DNA of 64,000 bases from Dyadobacter fermentans DSM 18053 (lineage in GTDB: Bacteria; Bacteroidota; Bacteroidia; Cytophagales; Spirosomataceae), in the NCBI RefSeq assembly GCF_000023125.1, contig NC_013037.1, positions 6,798,501-6,862,500 of the forward strand, written 5' to 3'. This document shows positions 37,654 to 46,142 of the stretch, in pieces. A program made the position numbers and the translations under genes. The notes under the pieces were generated by a model. That model did not search any database, was not told where the DNA came from, and saw only the letters and a program-made list of their open reading frames with translations. Numbering within the stretch: the stretch's first letter is position 1; each line of letters opens with the position of its first letter.

Positions 37654-38388
37654 TCAGCCTGCGATAGCCACACGAATGGCTTCCTGGGCTTCATTTAAAA
37701 TCTCTTCCGCCTTCCTTCCGGCCGGTTCGATACCCGGCAGCACAGTGAAACTGAGTTTGGAGAAAGATCTCAAAGGAAAAATTCCTTTCGGGTTGAATGC
37801 CCCCGTGCCGTTGATCGCCACCGGGACGATGAGCGCGTCCGGGGCGCGTTTGAGCAGCGTTGCCACGCCGCCGGGCTGGAAAGGTTTCATCTGGCCGCTT
37901 GCCGTGCGTGTACCTTCCGGGAAAATCATGGCGGAGGCTTTTTCGTCATGGATCAGCTTGCCCAGCCGCGCGATCTCGGTGATGGCCTGCTTCCCATCCT
38001 TGCGGTTGATCAGCGCCGCGCCGCTTTTGCGGAGGTTATAGGAAATGCTCGGAACGCCTTTTGCAAGTTCGATTTTGGAAACGAAGCGCGGGCTGTATTT
38101 CCGCATATACCAGTAAATGGCGGAAATGTCGTAGCTGCTCTGGTGGTTGGCTACAAATATAAGGGGCCTGTCGTCGGGAAGTTGGGCAAGGTTTTTGAGC
38201 TTGATACTAGCGCCGGTCAGATAGAGTCCGAAAGTGAGGAAAAAGTTAAGCCAGTCGACCGAAACCTTGTGCGCCTTCTTTCCGAAGACGTTGAATGCGA
38301 TGACCTGGATAACATGGAAAACGATTAGCGTAATGCCGAAATGGATCAGGTATAGGGTACTTAGAACGTAATCGAGGATTTTTTTCAT
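37654..38388 (-). CDS. plsC: 1-acyl-sn-glycerol-3-phosphate acyltransferase
   Basis: 244 residues. An N-terminal membrane helix (about residues 8-32) precedes the PlsC catalytic fold. The HX4D motif is in FVANHQSSYDIS (His82, Asp87), and the phosphate-binding FPEGTR motif is in AMIFPEGTRTASG (Glu158). It acylates lysophosphatidic acid to phosphatidic acid at the inner membrane, a core step of phospholipid synthesis. It is divergent from the acyl-ACP desaturase gene by about 140 bp, which groups two lipid genes. Confidence 0.9.
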   Translation of the reverse strand: MKKILDYVLSTLYLIHFGITLIVFHVIQVIAFNVFGKKAHKVSVDWLNFFLTFGLYLTGASIKLKNLAQLPDDRPLIFVANHQSSYDISAIYWYMRKYSPRFVSKIELAKGVPSISYNLRKSGAALINRKDGKQAITEIARLGKLIHDEKASAMIFPEGTRTASGQMKPFQPGGVATLLKRAPDALIVPVAINGTGAFNPKGIFPLRSFSKLSFTVLPGIEPAGRKAEEILNEAQEAIRVAIAG

Positions 38389-38529
38389 TCTTATTTTTTT
38401 CGCAAAAATAGTCTAAATCTGTTTTGATTACCCCAATTTCTAAAACGTGAAATGACAATAGTCATTCAAATCTTACGTATAATTCACGTTATTTGTAAAA
38501 TAGTCAATAGTGTTTAAATCGAAATACCA

Positions 38530-39519
38530 ATGGATATTACGCTTTCGGCCGAAAGGCTCGAAGTAATGAAGCATATAGGCAAAGATCTCGACGGGCTCAT
38601 TGCGGAATACCTCAAACCGATCGATGAAAACTGGCAACCATCTGATTTTCTCCCCGAAGCAACAAGGGAGAATTTCCTGCATGAAGTGAAGCTGTTACAG
38701 GAAAGCTGCCGCGACCTGCCTTATGATTACATTGCCGTGCTGATCGGGGATACCATTACGGAAGAGGCATTGCCTACCTACGAATCCTGGCTGATGGACG
38801 TGATCGGTGTTAACCAGGTCGGCGAGCCGGAATCCGGCTGGGTGAGATGGGTGCGCGCATGGACGGCCGAGGAAAACCGCCACGGCGATCTGCTCAACAA
38901 ATACCTTTACCTCTCCGGCCGCGTGAATATGCGCGCCATGGAGGTTTCGACGCAATATCTCATCGCCGACGGTTTTGATATCGGTACCGACCGCGATCCT
39001 TACCGCAACTTCATTTACACGTCGTTTCAGGAGCTGGCTACCAACCTGTCGCACCGGCGGACGGCTACGCTGGCCAAGAAATTCGGCAACCCGCATTTGT
39101 CTAAAATCTGCGGCGTGATCGCCTCCGACGAAATGCGCCATGCCAAAGCCTACAAGGCGTTCGTGACGCGCATTCTCGAAGTGGACGCGTCGGAACTGGT
39201 GCTGGCGCTGGAAGATATGATGAAGAAAAAGATCGTTATGCCTGCGCACTTCATGCGTGAAACCGGCGTGAAAATGGGTGACACATTCTCCCACTTCTCC
39301 GACGCCGCACAACGATTGGGCGTGTACACTACGCAGGATTACATTGATATTCTGGAAGATCTGCTCAAAGAATGGAACATCGGCGCTGTGAGGGATATTA
39401 ATGAAAAGGCCGAAAAAGCCCGCGATTACCTGATGGCGCTCCCGGCACGTCTGAGACGCGTCGCCGATCGCACACGCGTTCCCGACCTCGAATACGAATT
39501 CAGCTGGATCAGCCGGTAA
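38530..39519 (+). CDS. Acyl-ACP desaturase (stearoyl-ACP desaturase-like)
   Basis: 329 residues, soluble. It has the ferritin-like di-iron motifs ExxH twice: EENRH (Glu115, His118) and DEMRH (Glu201, His204), with a bridging glutamate in FQELATNLSHRR (Glu168). The AWTAEENRHGDLL and GVIASDEMRHAKAY contexts are those of the FA_desaturase_2 family. It introduces a double bond into acyl-ACP using oxygen and ferredoxin. Some family members act on acyl-ACP of various lengths. Its gene is divergent from plsC. Confidence 0.9.
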   Translation: MDITLSAERLEVMKHIGKDLDGLIAEYLKPIDENWQPSDFLPEATRENFLHEVKLLQESCRDLPYDYIAVLIGDTITEEALPTYESWLMDVIGVNQVGEPESGWVRWVRAWTAEENRHGDLLNKYLYLSGRVNMRAMEVSTQYLIADGFDIGTDRDPYRNFIYTSFQELATNLSHRRTATLAKKFGNPHLSKICGVIASDEMRHAKAYKAFVTRILEVDASELVLALEDMMKKKIVMPAHFMRETGVKMGDTFSHFSDAAQRLGVYTTQDYIDILEDLLKEWNIGAVRDINEKAEKARDYLMALPARLRRVADRTRVPDLEYEFSWISR

Positions 39520-39543
39520 GCAAATTGCCGGAAAGCATAATAA

Positions 39544-39598
39544 CAGGGGCGGTCAATGAAGTCTGTATTCGCATACAAGGACTCATTGGCCGCCCCTG
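39544..39598. terminator. Long hairpin between convergent genes
   Basis: Sixteen consecutive pairs (39544-39559 with 39583-39598, one G-T) are built on CAGGGGCGG and CCGCCCCTG. After a bulged A a further three pairs form. It lies between the desaturase stop and the stop of the adhesin gene at 39601. T-runs are weak, but the position and stability fit a bidirectional terminator. Confidence 0.6.
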
Positions 39599-39600
39599 CA

Positions 39601-41589
39601 TTATTGGAATAGAACCACAGTACCCTTCTTGTTGATTACCTTCCCTTTTGTAGAAACACCTTCGATTTCCCACACATAAATGCCCGAAATGGCGGTGTCA
39701 CCCTTGAATCTGCCATCCCACCCGGTATTGAGCTGATCGGTAAAAAACACCAGCTGCCCCCAGCGATTGTAAATGCGGAAATAGCGGATCGAACCGATGT
39801 CGTTCGTCACCGGCAGGAGTTGCTCGTTCCGGCCGTCGCCGTTGGGTGAGAATGCGGTTGGCAAAATAATGCTTTCCTGGCGTTTGATCGACAAATTGAC
39901 CGTTCCCGAGCCGGTACAGCCGAGCTCCGACGTCACATTCACCGTGTAGGATTGATCTTCCCTCAAAACCGCAATAGGACTCTGGATATCGGGATTGTTC
40001 AATCCATCGGACGGGGACCAGGCGAACGTCGTCCCGGCATAGTTGGTGATCTGCGGCGAGGTTGCATTCAGCTGGAACGGCACGTTGTATTCGACAATAG
40101 CGTCGGGCGTTACATTCACCTCAATTTTGGGCGCAACCCGAATCTGAACCGTGTCGGTTTGGGTGCAAAAGCCTTTGGTAGCCGTAATGATATATTGGGT
40201 GGTCGCATCCGGCGTGGCAACCGGTTCCAGTGCTCCGGGATTGTCCAGCCCGGTTTGCGGTAACCATGAGAATGTTTGCCCGTTGCTTTCCGTCGCAAGC
40301 GTTATCGACTGTCCGACGCAAATGGCGGTGTCGGCCATCGCGCGCACGGTTATGTCGCTCGTGAATGTGACCGTCGCGTCCTGCCCAACCGTACAGCCAT
40401 TGGCATCCTTTACAAACACGCGGTACCGGCCCGCGGCGGCCTGAAATACGTTGGAAGCCTGGTAATTTACCGAGTCGATCGAATACCGGTAAGGTGCTAT
40501 GCCGTCCGTTGCGGTGAGGGTAATGGTCCGTTCGGTCCCTGTATCGCAGTTGCCCGATGCGGCTTCTGCGGTGAGGGTTGGGTTGCTGATGATGACCTGC
40601 TTGCGGTTGTCCAGCGTGTTGCCGCATGCCCGGTTTGTAACGGAAAGCGTCACGTGTTTGGTGCCGGCGGAGCCCCAGTTCACTACGTACGGCCCCATTC
40701 CGGAGCCTGAGATGACCTGCCCGCCGCCCCAGTCCCATTGAAAATCATAGCCGTCGCCGCGTGCGGGAATAGAGCCGGTATAACGAACTTCGATGTTCTG
40801 CACGCCGCAAATAGGGTTGGGTGAGATGGAAAAATCGGCGTAGGAGTTGATGCTGGCCTCGAAACAGATCTCGGACACCGATTTGTCGACTTCTGCTTTC
40901 GAAAAATGCCTTCCCTGAACGGACAAATAAGCAAAATTCGCTTCCCCCGACTCACAAGTGCCTACATTATCATCCCTGAAAATGTGAATCGGCGCGCCCG
41001 CTTTTCCTACATAGTTTTGAGCGGCGTCCGTAAAAGAAACGAACAGGTTGTTATCGACATAAATATCCATTTTCCCGGTCGAGCCGTCGCGGGTGAACGT
41101 GATCAGGTAATAAGTGGCATTATTAAAAAAAGGACAAGGGCCTGAAACGCCGCCCGGATGGATTTCCATACAGCGCTCATTTCCGCCATTCGGAGCCGTG
41201 AAGTAAATGCCCTGATCGGCCACGCCGTTGGAAAAATCGATGATTCGCGCGCGGGTTTTGCCCCAATCTGTCACTTTCAGGTAAAGCTGGATCGTGTAGG
41301 AATCGGAAACGAGTCCCTCGGTATTGGGGTATGTCAGTCCGAAATTCAGATTATTATGGTAAACAAACCGCCTTCCGCCGCAGGGGAGCACATCTTCCAC
41401 GAACCGGCCCGGGACGCTGCCGGCAGCACAGGAGCCCGCCGCCCGCACGCCTGTGAGATCGGGGCCGCATTCGGGCTGCTCAATGACAAGGTTACTTTTG
41501 AAACGATAGGTGTGTTTGCCGGTCTGAGCCAGAGCAGAAGGCAGGAAACTGAGAAAAAATAAAAGGATATGTAAAGCACTCCACTTCAT
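39601..41589 (-). CDS. Gliding motility-associated C-terminal (CHU_C, type B T9SS) multidomain surface protein
   Basis: The open frame begins at 41757, but the signal peptide MKWSALHILLFFLSFLPSALAQ starts at 41589, giving 662 residues. After it comes a concanavalin/LamG-like domain (about residues 20-240, SYTIQLYLKVTDWGKTRARIIDFS, YYLITFTRDGSTGKMDIYVDNN). A PKD domain (DFQWDWGGGQ, GTKHVTLSV) and further Ig/PKD-like repeats follow. The C-terminal ~90 residues (LPTAFSPNGDGRNEQL, RYFRIYNRWGQLVF, NTGWDGRFKG, SGIYVWEIEG) are a typical CHU_C type B sorting domain. It is a cell-surface or secreted adhesin-type protein. Confidence 0.85.
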   Translation of the reverse strand: MKWSALHILLFFLSFLPSALAQTGKHTYRFKSNLVIEQPECGPDLTGVRAAGSCAAGSVPGRFVEDVLPCGGRRFVYHNNLNFGLTYPNTEGLVSDSYTIQLYLKVTDWGKTRARIIDFSNGVADQGIYFTAPNGGNERCMEIHPGGVSGPCPFFNNATYYLITFTRDGSTGKMDIYVDNNLFVSFTDAAQNYVGKAGAPIHIFRDDNVGTCESGEANFAYLSVQGRHFSKAEVDKSVSEICFEASINSYADFSISPNPICGVQNIEVRYTGSIPARGDGYDFQWDWGGGQVISGSGMGPYVVNWGSAGTKHVTLSVTNRACGNTLDNRKQVIISNPTLTAEAASGNCDTGTERTITLTATDGIAPYRYSIDSVNYQASNVFQAAAGRYRVFVKDANGCTVGQDATVTFTSDITVRAMADTAICVGQSITLATESNGQTFSWLPQTGLDNPGALEPVATPDATTQYIITATKGFCTQTDTVQIRVAPKIEVNVTPDAIVEYNVPFQLNATSPQITNYAGTTFAWSPSDGLNNPDIQSPIAVLREDQSYTVNVTSELGCTGSGTVNLSIKRQESIILPTAFSPNGDGRNEQLLPVTNDIGSIRYFRIYNRWGQLVFFTDQLNTGWDGRFKGDTAISGIYVWEIEGVSTKGKVINKKGTVVLFQ

Positions 41590-41813
41590 ATCATTGCCTG
41601 CATACCGGACGTGAATCAAATTGGGAACCAAAATTACGCTAAATACAGCTAAAACGATGCCAGCCCACCACCTTTTTGATAGAACGGCCTGGAAACGGAA
41701 TGGGGCTGTGATGCGGGTTGATCGCTTCGCGGAGAGGGATTGTGGCTGAGTGCGCAATGCTTGAAGCGAAATATTTACTAATTTGTTACTGAAACATCGT
41801 TACCTTTTGGAAG

Positions 41814-42074
41814 ATGGAACGTAAGAAGAGTATGGGGATTCATGAACTTGTTACAATCGACCCGGAAATATTGAGCGGGCAGCCGGTTTTCAGCGGAACC
41901 AGGGTGCCTATCGATTCCCTTTTCGATCACCTCGAAGCCGGTGTGTCGCTTGATGATTATCTGGATGATTTCCCGTCTGTTACGAGAAACCAAGCGGTAG
42001 CGTTACTCGAAGCTGCGAACAGGCTACTGTCATCGAAGCATATCGAGCGGTTGTATGAAGCTGTTACTGGATGA
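41814..42074 (+). CDS. DUF433 family antitoxin
   Basis: 86 residues (or 80 from the ATG at 41832). The DUF433 pattern is evident: ITIDPEILSGQPVFSGTRVPIDSLFDHLEAG, then LDDYLDDFPSVTRNQAVALLEAANRLL. DUF433 proteins are winged-helix antitoxins of VapB45-type pairs. The stop overlaps the start of the DUF5615 gene by 20 bp, which is usual for such pairs. Likely a DNA-binding autoregulator and inhibitor of the partner. Confidence 0.85.
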   Translation: MERKKSMGIHELVTIDPEILSGQPVFSGTRVPIDSLFDHLEAGVSLDDYLDDFPSVTRNQAVALLEAANRLLSSKHIERLYEAVTG

Positions 42075-42390
42075 AAACGTTCCGAAAAGATTAAAGCTTG
42101 ACTTTCCGGAATATGAAGTTTCTACCGTGCGGGAATTGGGCTGGAACGGTATGCGGGATGGCGACTTGCTCAGGGAAGCGTCAAATGAGGGTTTCGCGGC
42201 GCTGCTCACGTTTGACAAGAATATCCGCTATCAACAAAACTTCTCTAAGTCATCAATCGCAGTCTTTATTTTAATCGCGAAAAACAATACTTATCTGGAA
42301 CTCACAAAATTATCGCCACTGATCCGGAGGCTTTTGGAAAAAAGCTTGAACTCCGGGCCAGTGGCGGTTTATGAAGGGATGGGTGCTTAA
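42055..42390 (+). CDS. DUF5615 PIN-like toxin
   Basis: 111 residues. The PIN-like DUF5615 fold is shown by MKLLLDENVPKRLKLDFPEYEVSTVRELGW, then GDLLREASNEGFAALLTFDKNIRYQQN. The acidic residues Asp6/Glu7 and the later TFDKNI Asp match the metal-binding set of VapC45-like proteins, which are predicted RNases. It overlaps the DUF433 antitoxin by 20 bp, so it forms a type II module. Its stop lies 4 bp from the stop of iolE on the other strand, with no space for a terminator. Confidence 0.85.
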   Translation: MKLLLDENVPKRLKLDFPEYEVSTVRELGWNGMRDGDLLREASNEGFAALLTFDKNIRYQQNFSKSSIAVFILIAKNNTYLELTKLSPLIRRLLEKSLNSGPVAVYEGMGA

Positions 42391-43289
42391 ATGCCTGTTA
42401 AACTTCTGAAAAAATTGCGGGCGATGATCGCGTATTCGAGCGGGTTTGCTTTGGCGGGGTCCTGTTCGGCTTCGAGGACGATCCAGCCGGCGTAGTCGCT
42501 TTCCCTGATGATCGCAAACAGCGAGGGGAAGTCGATGCACCCTTCCGGGTCACCTGGAACGGTGAACACGCCATTTTTGACAGCCGTGAGAAAGCTCAGC
42601 CGTTCGTCGTGCACGCGTTGAAGGATGGTCGGGCGGACGTCTTTCAAATGGATGTGCGCCGTGCGGCCGATGTATTTTTTCAATGCCGCCACCGGGTCCT
42701 CGCCTGCGAAATGGAAATGCCCACAGTCGTAGTTGAGGAACACATAATCGGGATTGGTTTCGTTGAGCAGCCGGTCGGTTTCTTCCATGGTTTGAACGCA
42801 CGTGCCCATGTGATGGTGAAACGCGAGCTTCATGCCGCGGTCGCGGGCAATCTTGCCGAGCTCGTCCAGGCCGTAGGTGAAGCTGGCCCATTCTTCGCGG
42901 GTGCTCAGCATCCCTTTGCCTTCGAACACCGGCACATTCATTTGTCCCTGGCAGCTGTTGCCCGTCTCGCCGCCGCCAATCACGCGCGCGCCCATGACTT
43001 CAAGGAAATCGAGCAGTTTGGTGAAATTCTCGCGGTTCTCGGTGAACGATTTGGTCGTGAGCTCGTAGCTGTTCCACTGGTTGCAGATCTGCAATCCGCG
43101 GAGTTCCAATGCTTTTTTCAGCACATTCACATCGCGGGGGAACTTGTTGCCTACTTCACAGCCTGTGAAGCCCGCCAGCGCCATTTCGCTCACGCATTGC
43201 TCAAAAGTATTCTCGCCGCCGAGCTCCGGCATATCGTCGTTGGTCCAGTTAATAGGAGCAACGCCCAGTTGAATGTTTTCGAAATTCAT
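42387..43289 (-). CDS. iolE: Myo-inosose-2 dehydratase
   Basis: 300 residues. The IolE start LGVAPINWTNDDMPELGG is very characteristic, and the fold is a xylose-isomerase-like TIM barrel. Metal-ligand and general base candidates lie in LAFHHHMGTCVQ, YDCGHFHFAGEDP, HIHLKDVRP and WIVLEAEQDPAKANP. It dehydrates scyllo-inosose to 3D-(3,5/4)-trihydroxycyclohexane-1,2-dione. It is the last gene of the inositol cluster, and its ATG overlaps the iolD stop by one base. Confidence 0.95.
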   Translation of the reverse strand: MNFENIQLGVAPINWTNDDMPELGGENTFEQCVSEMALAGFTGCEVGNKFPRDVNVLKKALELRGLQICNQWNSYELTTKSFTENRENFTKLLDFLEVMGARVIGGGETGNSCQGQMNVPVFEGKGMLSTREEWASFTYGLDELGKIARDRGMKLAFHHHMGTCVQTMEETDRLLNETNPDYVFLNYDCGHFHFAGEDPVAALKKYIGRTAHIHLKDVRPTILQRVHDERLSFLTAVKNGVFTVPGDPEGCIDFPSLFAIIRESDYAGWIVLEAEQDPAKANPLEYAIIARNFFRSLTGI

Positions 43290-45154
43290 TACAGAAATAT
43301 TCGCTGCGTTTTTTTGTTCTCTTTGTAAGTCTCAAATGCCTTCTGCACGGTCGGGGAGGTCGATACTTCGGCTACCGGCACTTCCCACCACGCGTGGTAA
43401 CCTTTTACGGTTCGGTAGAGGCTGGTTTCGATGTAAATCACCGTGGTGCGGTCGGCGGTTTTGGATTGTGCTAATGCATTTTCGAGCGATTGGCGGTCGG
43501 TTGCCCGGATAACGTTCGCGCCCAGGCTTTCGGCATTGGCTGCCAGGTCCACGGGAAGGAAGTTTCCGGCAAGCTGGCCGGTTGCATTGTCGCGGTATTT
43601 GTACATGGTTCCAAAGCGCTCGCTGCCAATGCTTTCGGAAAGCCCTCCAATGCTGGCATAGCCGTTGTTGTTCAAAAGCAGGATCGTGAAACGCACGCCT
43701 TCCTGGATCGCCGTGACGATCTCGTGGTTGTTCATCAGGTAGCCGCCATCGCCGCAGATCACGTATACCTCGCGGCTGGGATCGGCCATTTTGGCGCCCA
43801 GACCGGCGGCTATCTCGTAACCCATGCATGAGAAGCCGTATTCGAGGTGGAAGTTTTTCGGGTCGGTGGCGCGCCAGAGCTTGTGCAGGTCGCCCGGGGC
43901 ACTGCCCGATGCATTGATCATCACATCGCGGTCGTCCATGAAGCTGTTTAACGTGCCGATCACAACTGCCTGATCGATAGGAGGAACCGTGCCATTGCCT
44001 TCCGCGTAAATCTGCGTTACTTCATCATCCCAGGCTTTGTTGATCTCCGCAATGTGCCGGCGATAGTCCGCCGCGACCTCGTGGTTACCCAACAGCCCGC
44101 CGAGTTCTTCCAGCACCGCTTTTGCATCGCCGATCACGGGCAATGCAGCATGCTTGAATGCATCGAACTCGCTGATATTGATATTGATAAAACGGACGTC
44201 CGGATTTTTGAAAATCGACTTGGAAGCCGTCGTAAAGTCACTGTAACGCGTGCCGATGCCGATCACAAGGTCGGCCTGGTTAGCCACGTCGATCGCGTAT
44301 TTGGTACCGGTGGCGCCGAGGCCGCCGATGCTGTATGGCGCGTCGTAACGCACAGCCCCTTTTCCCGCGAACGTTTCGCCTACCGGAATGCCGGTTTTAG
44401 TCGCAAAATCATGCAGAACATCGGTGGCGCCGCTGTAAATAGCACCGCCGCCGGCTACAATCACCGGTTTTTGCGCCGTTTTGATCCACTCCGCCGCTTT
44501 TTGCAGGGTTACCAGATCGGGGCGCGGGCGGCCGACGTGCCACACGCGTTTTTGGAATAATGATTCGGGGAAATCGTAGGCGTGCGTCTGCACATCCTGC
44601 GGCATAGAGAGCGTTACCGCCCCCATTTCCGCCTGCGAGGTAAGGACGCGCATTACTTCGGGCAGCGAGTAAATGAGCTGCTCGGGCCGGTTAATGCGGT
44701 CCCAGTATTTGGAAACCGGTTTGAAACAATCATTCACCGAAATATCCTGCGATGCGGCGCTTTCGAGCTGCTGCAACACCGGGTTGGGCTCGCGGGTGGC
44801 GAAAATGTCTCCGGGCAGCAACAGCACTGGCAGCCGGTTGATGGTCGCCAAGGCGGCACCGGTGATCATATTGGTGGCACCCGGACCGATCGACGTCGTG
44901 CAGACGAATGCGCCCAGGCGGTTTTTTACCTTGGCATAAGCCACCGCGGTGTGCACCATCGACTGCTCATTGCGGCATTGGTAATACCGGAAATCCGGGT
45001 TTTCCTGCAATGCCTGCCCGAGCCCGGCCACGTTACCATGCCCGAAAATGCCGAAACAACCGCCGAAATAGGGTTCCTCGACGCCGTCGCGTTCGATATA
45101 CTGGTTTTTTAGGAACATGATGGTAGCCTGCGCCACCGTGAGTCGTTTGGTCAT
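43289..45154 (-). CDS. iolD: 3D-(3,5/4)-trihydroxycyclohexane-1,2-dione hydrolase
   Basis: 621 residues from the ATG at 45154 (MTKRLTVAQATIMFLKNQ); an upstream TTG at 45178 is less likely. It is a thiamine diphosphate enzyme of the acetolactate synthase fold. The N-terminal YFGGCFGIFGHGNVAGLGQAL is typical of IolD, and the ThDP/Mg motif is GDGGYLMNNHEIVTAI followed by LLLNNNGYASIGGLSES. It hydrolyses the ring of the dione to 5-deoxy-glucuronate. It lies 38 bp after iolJ and is coupled to iolE by a one-base overlap. Confidence 0.96.
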   Translation of the reverse strand: MTKRLTVAQATIMFLKNQYIERDGVEEPYFGGCFGIFGHGNVAGLGQALQENPDFRYYQCRNEQSMVHTAVAYAKVKNRLGAFVCTTSIGPGATNMITGAALATINRLPVLLLPGDIFATREPNPVLQQLESAASQDISVNDCFKPVSKYWDRINRPEQLIYSLPEVMRVLTSQAEMGAVTLSMPQDVQTHAYDFPESLFQKRVWHVGRPRPDLVTLQKAAEWIKTAQKPVIVAGGGAIYSGATDVLHDFATKTGIPVGETFAGKGAVRYDAPYSIGGLGATGTKYAIDVANQADLVIGIGTRYSDFTTASKSIFKNPDVRFININISEFDAFKHAALPVIGDAKAVLEELGGLLGNHEVAADYRRHIAEINKAWDDEVTQIYAEGNGTVPPIDQAVVIGTLNSFMDDRDVMINASGSAPGDLHKLWRATDPKNFHLEYGFSCMGYEIAAGLGAKMADPSREVYVICGDGGYLMNNHEIVTAIQEGVRFTILLLNNNGYASIGGLSESIGSERFGTMYKYRDNATGQLAGNFLPVDLAANAESLGANVIRATDRQSLENALAQSKTADRTTVIYIETSLYRTVKGYHAWWEVPVAEVSTSPTVQKAFETYKENKKTQRIFL

Positions 45155-45192
45155 GTCATTGGATTGTTTACTGTTCAAACAGAATCAGTGGG

Positions 45193-46134
45193 TCATTCGC
45201 CGAATTCGCCTGCCTTGCCCGTGCAACCGAACAGTTCGAACTTTTTCAGCATAAACTTTTTGTATTCTTCCATAAAAATCTTCCCTGGCGTGGTCGGCGC
45301 AAATTCGTCGGCGCGGTCGCGGAAAAACTCGCGGTTCACCATCGTCCACAGCAGCCTGGTGTCCGTGGCAATGTTGATCTTGCAGATACCCAGTGGAATA
45401 GCTTTTCTTACTTCTTCTTCCTGCACGCCTTTGGCATCGGTTTTCAACTGCCCGCCGGCTGCATTAATGCGTTCGATCACTTCCGGGAGCACATTGGAAC
45501 CGCCGTGCAACACGAGCGGAAACCCCGGCAAGCGCTTTTGTATTTCTTCCAGAATGTGGAACTGCAATCCCTGCCCGCCCGAGAACTTGTAAGCGCCATG
45601 GCTGGTACCCACGGCGATGGCGAGGCTGTCACAATCCGTTGCATTCACAAAATCCACGACTTGCTGCGGATTGGTGTAGAATGAATGCTCGGCGTCCACC
45701 GTCAGGTCGTCTTCCACACCGGCCAGCACGCCTAGTTCGGCTTCCACGCTGATGCCTTTCGCATGAGCGGCTTCCACCACCGCCTTGGTGCGCGCTACAT
45801 TGGTTTCGAAATCATCGTGCGAAGCGTCGATCATGACCGACGTGTACCCGCCTTTTTCGATTGCGTCGAAAATGTGTGCCTCATAGCCGTGGTCCATGTG
45901 TATCGCGTACGTAACGTTTGGGTAAATGCGCGCCGCGGCGCCGATCATGGACAGCAGCATGTCCGCATGTGCGTAATCGCGTGCGAAGGGCGTTGTTTGC
46001 ACGATAAACGGGGCATCCGCTTCCTGTGCGGCGGCAAACAGCCCATGTATTTCTTCCATGAAAAACACATTCACGGCCGGTATCGCATAGCGGCCATAGC
46101 ATTTTTCAAAAAGCTGGCGAGTTGTGAGTAGCAT
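45193..46134 (-). CDS. iolJ: Class II aldolase, likely 6-phospho-5-dehydro-2-deoxy-D-gluconate aldolase
   Basis: 313 residues from the ATG at 46134 (MLLTTRQLFEKCYGRYAIPAVNV). It is a class II aldolase with zinc ligands expected in YAIHMDHGYEAH, LGVLAGVED, TSHGAYKF and LVLHGGSNV. The context, inside a complete inositol cluster with no other aldolase, supports the IolJ reaction. That reaction splits 2-deoxy-5-keto-D-gluconate 6-phosphate to malonate semialdehyde and dihydroxyacetone phosphate. Sequence alone would also allow a fructose-bisphosphate aldolase. It starts 8 bp after the transporter stop. Confidence 0.85.
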   Translation of the reverse strand: MLLTTRQLFEKCYGRYAIPAVNVFFMEEIHGLFAAAQEADAPFIVQTTPFARDYAHADMLLSMIGAAARIYPNVTYAIHMDHGYEAHIFDAIEKGGYTSVMIDASHDDFETNVARTKAVVEAAHAKGISVEAELGVLAGVEDDLTVDAEHSFYTNPQQVVDFVNATDCDSLAIAVGTSHGAYKFSGGQGLQFHILEEIQKRLPGFPLVLHGGSNVLPEVIERINAAGGQLKTDAKGVQEEEVRKAIPLGICKINIATDTRLLWTMVNREFFRDRADEFAPTTPGKIFMEEYKKFMLKKFELFGCTGKAGEFGE

Positions 46135-46142
46135 GGGTGTAT

